DNA of 64,000 bases from an uncultured bacterium (GTDB lineage Bacteria; Cyanobacteriota; Vampirovibrionia; Gastranaerophilales; Gastranaerophilaceae). Below are positions 58,708-64,000 of this stretch, in pieces. The stretch's first letter is position 1. Each line of letters starts with the position of its first letter. Location of the stretch: positions 62,001-126,000 of the forward strand of contig CASEYP010000019.1 in the NCBI GenBank assembly GCA_949292185.1. Direction: 5' to 3'. The translations under genes were made by a program, and so were the position numbers. The notes under the pieces are model-generated. The model made no database searches, was not told the origin of the DNA, and saw only the letters and a list, made by a program, of their open reading frames with translations.

Positions 58708-60327
58708 ATGAGCAACTTACAATTCCAAAATGATTTAGACAAACTGGTTAACATTTTACCCGACAGGATAAGAGAACATATCAATTATGCTCAAATGGAT
58801 GATGCTATAGAAATTGTTCTTGACATTGGGCGAGTGCCGGAAATCAGACATTCGGACGGTAAGATTGAATATCTTGATACCTCTGAGATTACGTATGATG
58901 ATATTAATCATATAACATCACAAGTTCAAGAATTTACATCAGATAATCGTTCAGGGATCCCCGGAACACTCCACAGAATCAGTGCAATAAGGAATAGGCA
59001 AGGAAAAATTGTAGGTCTTACGTGTAGAATTGGTAGAGTAGTTACGGGGACCATTTCTTGTATAAAAGATATTTGCTTGCAAAATAAAAGTATATTATTT
59101 TTAGGGAAACCAGGTGTTGGTAAAACTACAAAATTAAGAGAAATTTCTCGACTTGTAGCAGACGAACTTGGCAAAAGAGTTGTAATAGTAGATACATCAA
59201 ACGAAATTGCCGGAGATGGAGATACCCCGCATCCAGCAGTAGGACATGCCAGAAGAATGCAAGTTCGCCAACCTGAATTCCAAAAAGATGTAATGATAGA
59301 AGCTGTTGAAAACCACACCCCGGAAGTTATCGTTGTAGATGAAATCGGTACAGAAGCAGAAGCACAAGCTGCAAGAACAATCGCAGAACGTGGTGTAATG
59401 CTTATTGCAACCGCACACGGTAACAGTTTGGAAAGTTTGATTAAAAACCCTACATTATCAGACTTAGTTGGAGGAATTCAATCAGTAACATTAGGTGATG
59501 ATGAAGCAAAACGTCGTTCATCCCAAAAAACAGTTCTTGAAAGAGAAAAACAACCAACATTTGATATTGTAATAGAAATCTTAGACAGAAACACTTTAGC
59601 AGTATATAAAAATACCGCAGAAGCAGTAGATTATATCTTAAGAGGATGGCCAATACGTCCTGAAATCCGTAAAGTTGACAAAGTTTACAGCTTTGAAAAT
59701 ACTCCACCGGCTCCTGAAAAAGCACCAACTGTTATTGATAAAATCAATGCTCTTGATGAAAAAATTGAACATCCTGAAAGCCTTAAATTCAGCTTTTCAA
59801 GACAAAAATATGTCGAAGATGTTAAAAAATTCAAAAAAATATATCTATATGCAGTATCAAGAAGTATTGCCGAAAAAGTTATTGAGCGTTTAGACTTAAA
59901 TGCAGAAATAACAAGAAACTTAGATGATGCAGATATCGTAATTGCACATAAAAACTTCATAAAAGGCGGAGCAAAAGTTCTAAGTACAGCAGAAGAAAAA
60001 AGATTACAAATCTTCTACGTAAAAACAAATTCAATGGCACAAATCCAAAAAGTTATAAAAGAAGCACTTGATATAGTTGAAGTAAATGAACGCCAAAATT
60101 TCTATGATACAACAGAAAAAGCTCTGGATGAAGCCAAATCTGCAATCGAAAAGATTTTGGCAGGTGCTGAAGATATCGAATTAAAACCACAAAACCAACA
60201 TATCAGAAAACTTCAACACGAACTTGTCGAGCAACACAATCTTGAAAGTAAATCCATAGGCGAAGGCGATAGCAGACATTTAAGAATCGTTGGAGGCCAA
60301 GACTTTAAAAAAGAAAAATTAGGATAA
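58708..60327 (+). CDS. Ycf45/SpoIIIAA-like AAA ATPase
   Basis: The 539-residue protein has an N-terminal domain (about 1-125; LVNILPDRIREHI, VLDIGRVPEIRH), Walker A GKPGVGKTT (about 133-141), VIVDTSNEIAGDGDTPHPAVG and Walker B VIVVDEIGTEAEA (about 211-223). Its C-terminal extension (about 330-539) includes FSFSRQKYVEDVKKFKKIYL and a helical end. This is the cyanobacterial and chloroplast Ycf45 layout, related to the sporulation ATPase SpoIIIAA; the cyanobacterial forms end in an R3H nucleic-acid domain, which I cannot clearly see here. Its role is not established. AAAGGCAG precedes the ATG. Confidence 0.85.
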   Translation: MSNLQFQNDLDKLVNILPDRIREHINYAQMDDAIEIVLDIGRVPEIRHSDGKIEYLDTSEITYDDINHITSQVQEFTSDNRSGIPGTLHRISAIRNRQGKIVGLTCRIGRVVTGTISCIKDICLQNKSILFLGKPGVGKTTKLREISRLVADELGKRVVIVDTSNEIAGDGDTPHPAVGHARRMQVRQPEFQKDVMIEAVENHTPEVIVVDEIGTEAEAQAARTIAERGVMLIATAHGNSLESLIKNPTLSDLVGGIQSVTLGDDEAKRRSSQKTVLEREKQPTFDIVIEILDRNTLAVYKNTAEAVDYILRGWPIRPEIRKVDKVYSFENTPPAPEKAPTVIDKINALDEKIEHPESLKFSFSRQKYVEDVKKFKKIYLYAVSRSIAEKVIERLDLNAEITRNLDDADIVIAHKNFIKGGAKVLSTAEEKRLQIFYVKTNSMAQIQKVIKEALDIVEVNERQNFYDTTEKALDEAKSAIEKILAGAEDIELKPQNQHIRKLQHELVEQHNLESKSIGEGDSRHLRIVGGQDFKKEKLG

Positions 60328-60342
60328 ACTCCTAAACATATA

Positions 60343-60436
60343 AAAGGTTTGAACCCTTTCTCAAAGTGCGGGGAAATACGTCATTCCACCAATCAAGAGA
60401 AGGGGTTCTCGGGTTTTATAATATATACAAACCTTA
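60343..60436. other. Nested inverted-repeat element
   Basis: GAACCCTTTCTC and GAGAAGGGGTTC form a 12-base stem (one G-U) enclosing 34 bases. An outer pair, AAGGTTTG and CAAACCTT, brackets it. It lies 20 bases after the Ycf45-like gene. GGGTTTTATAAT after the inner stem could make it a terminator, but the outer pairing and long ordered loop suggest more, for example a small RNA or a repeat-derived element. Confidence 0.5.
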
Positions 60437-60482
60437 GATATGTAAACTCGCGCTATCATACTCCCATTAAAGGTCCTTAGAC

Positions 60483-60511
60483 TTGAAAAAACTCGGAAAA
60501 AGTTGTATAAT
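60483..60511 (+). promoter_or_regulatory. Consensus promoter of the pilin-like genes
   Basis: TTGAAA (60483-60488), a 17-base spacer and TATAAT (60506-60511) form a near-ideal housekeeping promoter about 30 bases before the ATG at 60542. Confidence 0.75.
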
Positions 60512-60541
60512 TTGTATATACACAAAAATAGGATTAAGAGT

Positions 60542-61141
60542 ATGAGGAAAGCCTTAACCATTGGTGAATTGTTAGTCACAATGACTATAATAGGAGTTAT
60601 TGCAACTCTTGTTCTGCCTGGTTTCTTGAAAGATTATCACAAAAAAATATATGTAACTAAATTAAAAAAGACTTACGAAATGCTGGATAGCGCTATAAAT
60701 CAAGCTTGTACAGATAACAATGTTTCATACTTATCACAAACTAAATATTCAGTTAACAATAAAGATTATCAGCAAGAATTTTTAGATAAATATTTTAAAA
60801 CCACTGCTGCAAAAACCAATCCTTTCTCATCACAATACAAAAAACTAATTAGCGGTGATGTAGGAACTGTTGGTCTTGGATCAAATCATGGTTGGGCAAA
60901 ATTAACTAGTGGCGAAGCGGTTTCATATTATTGTGGCAGTGACGAGTATTGCGTTTTCAGGGTTGATATCAATTCAACAGACGGTCCTAACATCGGAGGA
61001 AGAGACTTTTTCGCATTATTTATTAACAAAAAAACAAATAAAATATATGATGAATATGAAGAAAATAATTGCGGAGCAAACGTATATGGAGAAGGTTGTT
61101 TCGCTAAAATTTTAAAAGATAATTGGACAATGGAATATTAA
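60542..61141 (+). CDS. Type IV pilin-like protein 1
   Basis: The 199-residue product has a class III (prepilin) leader: MRKA followed by LTIGELLVTMTIIGVIATLV. The hydrophobic helix has Glu at position +5 relative to the expected cleavage after Ala. The residue before the cut is Ala rather than Gly and +1 is Leu rather than Phe, a departure from the next two genes. A globular domain (about 40-199) contains VDINSTDGPNIGGRDFF near the C-terminus, which recurs in the two neighbours. AGGATTAAGAG precedes the ATG at 60542. It is first of three tandem paralogues. Confidence 0.85.
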   Translation: MRKALTIGELLVTMTIIGVIATLVLPGFLKDYHKKIYVTKLKKTYEMLDSAINQACTDNNVSYLSQTKYSVNNKDYQQEFLDKYFKTTAAKTNPFSSQYKKLISGDVGTVGLGSNHGWAKLTSGEAVSYYCGSDEYCVFRVDINSTDGPNIGGRDFFALFINKKTNKIYDEYEENNCGANVYGEGCFAKILKDNWTMEY

Positions 61142-61164
61142 AAAACAATAATGGAAGGATTTAT

Positions 61165-61860
61165 ATGAGAAAAGGTTTTACTTTAGCAGAAGTTTTAATA
61201 ACATTGGGTATCGTTGGTATAGTTGCAGTATTAACAATTCCATCTGTTATGAAAAATTACAAAAATAGACTATATACAGCACAACTTGAAAAAGCTTATG
61301 CTCAAATTGCTGATGCTACTCAAAATATTATGCATGATGAGCATGTTGATAATTTTTATGAAACTAAAGCCATTGGTGAGAACAAATGTGCAGGAGGTAC
61401 TTGTACAAGCGGAACTGCCTATTTTTTAAGTAATTATTTTAAAACCGTAAAAAAAGATTGTGCCAATGGAGATGATGATGAATTATGTATCGCAGGGCAC
61501 AATCCATCTTCATATAAATATATTAGCGGAACAGATGCAGGTGGAGTTGGAGCTACTGTATATTGTATTCAAATGGCCAGTGGAGCAGCAATATGCGGAT
61601 CTCATAATAGTGGTCAGAAATGTACCAGTTTACTTGTAGACGTAAACGGACAAGCTGAACCAAATATTGTCGGTCGTGATGTATTCTCTATGGATATTCA
61701 TAAAGATGGTTCCATATCTGATTACCGAAGCGGCTGTGTAGATAATAATGCAGGATGCTCAGCAGATAAATGTAATGCCGGAGGTGGAGCAAATATTTAT
61801 GAAAGCTCTTGCGGATGTCTTAATGCTGTAATTGAATCCGGTTGGAAAATGGTATATTAG
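61165..61860 (+). CDS. Type IV pilin-like protein 2
   Basis: The 231-residue protein has a canonical prepilin leader, MRKG followed by FTLAEVLITLGIVGIVAVL, cut after Gly with Glu at +5. The globular domain has about 13 cysteines, several in the C-terminal part (CVDNNAGCSADKCNAGGG), suggesting disulphides in the mature fibre or pseudopilin. VDVNGQAEPNIVGRDVFSMD is the shared family motif. AAGGAT precedes the ATG, 23 bases after the first pilin gene. The paralogue order suggests one operon. Confidence 0.9.
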   Translation: MRKGFTLAEVLITLGIVGIVAVLTIPSVMKNYKNRLYTAQLEKAYAQIADATQNIMHDEHVDNFYETKAIGENKCAGGTCTSGTAYFLSNYFKTVKKDCANGDDDELCIAGHNPSSYKYISGTDAGGVGATVYCIQMASGAAICGSHNSGQKCTSLLVDVNGQAEPNIVGRDVFSMDIHKDGSISDYRSGCVDNNAGCSADKCNAGGGANIYESSCGCLNAVIESGWKMVY

Positions 61861-61870
61861 AGGTTAAAAT

Positions 61871-62551
61871 ATGAAAAAAGGTTTTACTTTATCTGAAGTT
61901 CTAATAACATTAGGAATTATAGGAACAATTGCTGCATTAACAATTCCAATTGTAGTTGCAAATTATAAAAATAAGTTATATGCAACACAAATGAAAAAAA
62001 CATATGGACAAATAATTGAAGCTGCTCAAACAATTATGAATGATGAGCATACTAATAATTTTTACACAACATCTGCTGGTATTCCACAAGATGACACCAC
62101 TGAAAATTGTAAAACAGGTGCTTGTTATTTCTTAAGAAACTATTTTAAAACAATAAATGAAAATTGCGCCACAGGAGATCATAAATGCGTTGGTGATTCC
62201 TACAAAACATTAAAAGGCGGTACTACTTATCCACCAGCAACATTTTGTGTTCAAACAACCAACGGAGCAACTATCTGCGCAGGACATAACTCAACTAACC
62301 AAGTAACAAGTATAACTGTTGATATTAATGGAAAAGACGGACCAAATATAGCTGGTAGAGATGTTTTCTCAATGGATATGAAAACAGACGGTTCACTTTC
62401 TGATTATGGCAGTGGATCTAACGATCCTATTATTGCAGGTGCAGACGCTGATTTATGTGGAGCAGCTGATGGCAATGTTTCTATTTTGAATGAAGCTGCA
62501 AGAGGTTGTTTGACAAAACTTATTGAATCCGGTTGGGTTATGGATTATTAA
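61871..62551 (+). CDS. Type IV pilin-like protein 3
   Basis: The 226-residue protein starts MKKG followed by FTLSEVLITLGIIGTIAAL, a canonical prepilin leader with Glu at +5. Residues 1-60 and the motif VDINGKDGPNIAGRDVFSMD are nearly the same as in pilin 2, with fewer cysteines. The ends ESGWVMDY and ESGWKMVY of pilins 3 and 2 also match. It lies ten bases after pilin 2. No assembly ATPase or prepilin peptidase is in the window. Confidence 0.9.
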   Translation: MKKGFTLSEVLITLGIIGTIAALTIPIVVANYKNKLYATQMKKTYGQIIEAAQTIMNDEHTNNFYTTSAGIPQDDTTENCKTGACYFLRNYFKTINENCATGDHKCVGDSYKTLKGGTTYPPATFCVQTTNGATICAGHNSTNQVTSITVDINGKDGPNIAGRDVFSMDMKTDGSLSDYGSGSNDPIIAGADADLCGAADGNVSILNEAARGCLTKLIESGWVMDY

Positions 62552-62668
62552 TTTTAGAAGAAGTATTTTCCAACCTTTATGCAAAAAGAAAAATCTTTTT
62601 ATTGCACTGAAATCTTTTTTAATATAAAATACCACGTGTAAAGTGGTACTATTAAAGGAGATTGTATT

Positions 62669-63466
62669 ATGTCAAGAAAACCAATTATTGCAGGAAACTG
62701 GAAAATGCACCTTTTACAAGGTGAAGCAAAAGCCTTATATGAAGGTATTAAATCATTTGTAGATAAATTTAATGCACCTCAATTACCTACAGTTATTATT
62801 GCTCCTGTATTTACATCATTAAATCAAGTAGCAGAAATTCCTTGTAATTGCGGATGCGAAGGTTCAAAATTATATGTTGCAGGACAAAATTGTCACTGGG
62901 AATCATCTGGTGCATTCACTGGTGAAATTTCAGTAGAAATGCTAAAAGATGCAGGATGTTCTTATGTTATTATCGGACACTCTGAAAGAAGACAATATTT
63001 CTCTGAAACAGATGAAATGATCAACAAAAAAGCTAAAGCTATATTGGCTGGTGGTTTAATTCCAATCATCTGCTGTGGTGAAACTTTAGAACAAAGAGAA
63101 GCTGGCGTTACTGATACTCATATCGCTTCTCAAATCAAAGCAGCTTTAGACGGAATTTCAGCAGAAGATGTTGCTAAATCAGTTATCGCTTACGAACCAA
63201 TCTGGGCTATCGGTACCGGAAAATCTTGTGATGCTGATGAAGCTAACAGAGTTATCAAAATGATTCGTGGAGTTGTAAAAGAAGTTGCAGGAGCTCAAGC
63301 TGCTGATGCTATCAGAATTTTATACGGTGGTTCTGTAAAACCAGCTACTATCGAAGAACAAATGTCAAAATCTGATATCGATGGTGCTTTAATCGGTGGT
63401 GCTTCATTAAAAGCTGATAGCTTCAACGAAATCATTGAAAAAACTATGAAAGTTGCTGTTAAGTAA
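62669..63466 (+). CDS. tpiA: Triosephosphate isomerase
   Basis: The 265-residue enzyme has the active-site motifs NWKMH (10-14, Lys), IGHSERRQ (about 108-115, His), YEPIWAIGTG (about 178-187, Glu) and the phosphate loop ILYGGSVKP. It interconverts the two triose phosphates of glycolysis. The small insert CNCGCEG (about 59-65) after VAEIP is unusual. AAAGGAG precedes the ATG. Codon use is biased like that of the aldolase gene. Confidence 0.97.
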   Translation: MSRKPIIAGNWKMHLLQGEAKALYEGIKSFVDKFNAPQLPTVIIAPVFTSLNQVAEIPCNCGCEGSKLYVAGQNCHWESSGAFTGEISVEMLKDAGCSYVIIGHSERRQYFSETDEMINKKAKAILAGGLIPIICCGETLEQREAGVTDTHIASQIKAALDGISAEDVAKSVIAYEPIWAIGTGKSCDADEANRVIKMIRGVVKEVAGAQAADAIRILYGGSVKPATIEEQMSKSDIDGALIGGASLKADSFNEIIEKTMKVAVK

Positions 63467-63500
63467 TTTTCTAAGACAAATTTGATTGACAGTCGAAAAG

Positions 63501-63534
63501 GAAAGGCCTAAAGTTATACTTTGGGTCTTTTTTT
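63501..63534 (+). terminator. Terminator of tpiA
   Basis: AAGGCCTAAAG pairs with CTTTGGGTCTT (two G-U pairs) across a five-base loop, followed by TTTTT. Confidence 0.8.
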
Positions 63535-63563
63535 ATTACAAATTTTCATGATAAATTATAACT

Positions 63564-64000
63564 ATGAATATCACCGCAGGAAAATATAAAGGTCAAAAAA
63601 TAATTGCACCGGATGAAAATATTACTCGTCCAACTTTATCTAAAGTAAGAATGAGTGTGTTTAATACTTTGCAAGCTATGATTGATTTTAATGGTGCAAG
63701 TTTTCTTGATATGTATGCAGGCTCTGGAATTATGGGACTAGAAGCCTTATCAAGAGGTTTTTCTAAGGTTGTTTCTATTGAAAAAAATAGAAAAGTTTAT
63801 AATATTATAAAATCTAATTTTAAAAAATATGAAAAAGACAACGATTTAAAATTGATTTTAGGCGACAGTATCAAAACTTGTAAAAACCTGTCTGAAACCT
63901 TTGATATAATCTATATTGATCCACCATATTTTTCAGGGATATATGAGGATTCACTAAATTCTATAAAATCTATTGCAAAAAATATCATTATCTTAGAACA
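63564..64000 (+). CDS. rsmD: 16S rRNA guanine-N2-methyltransferase RsmD, 3' end outside window
   Basis: I translated the open end of the window from the ATG at 63564: MNITAGKYKGQKIIAP, then TRPTLSKVRMSVFNTL, the SAM motif FLDMYAGSGIMGLEALSRG and IDPPYFSG. These are the RsmD signatures for methylating G966 of 16S rRNA. The frame is open for 145 codons to the edge, and the last 30-40 residues are missing. No Shine-Dalgarno sequence is visible, and an AT-rich -10-like stretch ends just before the ATG. Confidence 0.92.
   Translation, partial: MNITAGKYKGQKIIAPDENITRPTLSKVRMSVFNTLQAMIDFNGASFLDMYAGSGIMGLEALSRGFSKVVSIEKNRKVYNIIKSNFKKYEKDNDLKLILGDSIKTCKNLSETFDIIYIDPPYFSGIYEDSLNSIKSIAKNIIILE

Noticed and set aside
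60345-60420. tRNA remnant on the minus strand (GGTTCAAACC T-arm-like sequence)
   Set aside because: No acceptor stem, D arm or anticodon arm can be drawn around it; the sequence is better explained by the nested hairpins.

Overview
The window is a 64 kb piece of an AT-rich bacterial chromosome that reads best as a non-photosynthetic relative of the cyanobacteria (Vampirovibrionia / Melainabacteria, probably a gut Gastranaerophilales-type anaerobe). The evidence is a Ycf45-type ATPase (58708-60327), an LdpA-like iron-sulphur protein (50971-51915) and SepF beside YggS, found together with the [FeFe]-hydrogenase maturases HydF and HydG, type IV pilin-like proteins and many lineage-specific small proteins. 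No photosynthesis gene is visible. The placement is inferred from gene content; no rRNA gene is present to test it.

Layout. 1-1500: two divergent zinc-ribbon membrane proteins, the first cut by the window edge. 1560-5087: a four-gene Mu/Tn7-like transposition module on the minus strand, followed by a small secreted protein, an iteron-rich non-coding stretch and tRNA-Ile. 6200-20800: mostly core genes (recJ, a ROK glucokinase, an orphan DNA methylase, mutL, fructose-bisphosphate aldolase, ffh, a two-component pair, a parvulin) with one large lineage-specific protein. 20860-33000: MATE exporter, tRNA-Met, a CorC-type protein, two Hsp20-type proteins, a GGDEF/HD-GYP enzyme, ruvC, mtnA and a TonB-like protein. 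33100-38200: sepF-yggS, a DUF2023-like gene, a ZIP transporter, ispF and a plsC-type acyltransferase. 38395-45014: an island of lineage-specific genes, one operon of which lies behind a leader resembling a cobalamin riboswitch. 45118-51915: rpsO, hydF, hydG, glmU, a phosphopantetheinyl transferase and the LdpA homologue. 51915-58338: a serine hydrolase, then an operon rplI - MetE/UroD-like methyltransferase - CooC-like ATPase - folD, and a HAD/NUDIX pair. 58708-64000: the Ycf45-like ATPase, three pilin-like genes, tpiA and the start of rsmD.

How the genes fit together. HydF and HydG, with no respiratory genes in view, suggest hydrogen-producing fermentation fed by glycolysis (ROK glucokinase, class II aldolase, triosephosphate isomerase). 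FolD, a MetE/UroD-like methyltransferase and a CooC-like nickel ATPase form a compact one-carbon set. c-di-GMP signalling (GGDEF/HD-GYP) and pilin-like proteins point to surface behaviour. Rho-independent terminators are numerous and well formed. Several single-gene transcripts lack a Shine-Dalgarno sequence.

The most unusual points are the cobalamin-like leader whose terminal hairpin contains the ribosome binding site of a protein family I do not recognise; an upstream motif (ACTTTATATAAAT) shared by three separate lineage-specific genes; the mini Mu-like module with phased TGCACT iterons; the CooC/MetE-like/FolD operon; and two structured non-coding stretches (about 34430-34636 and 60343-60436).
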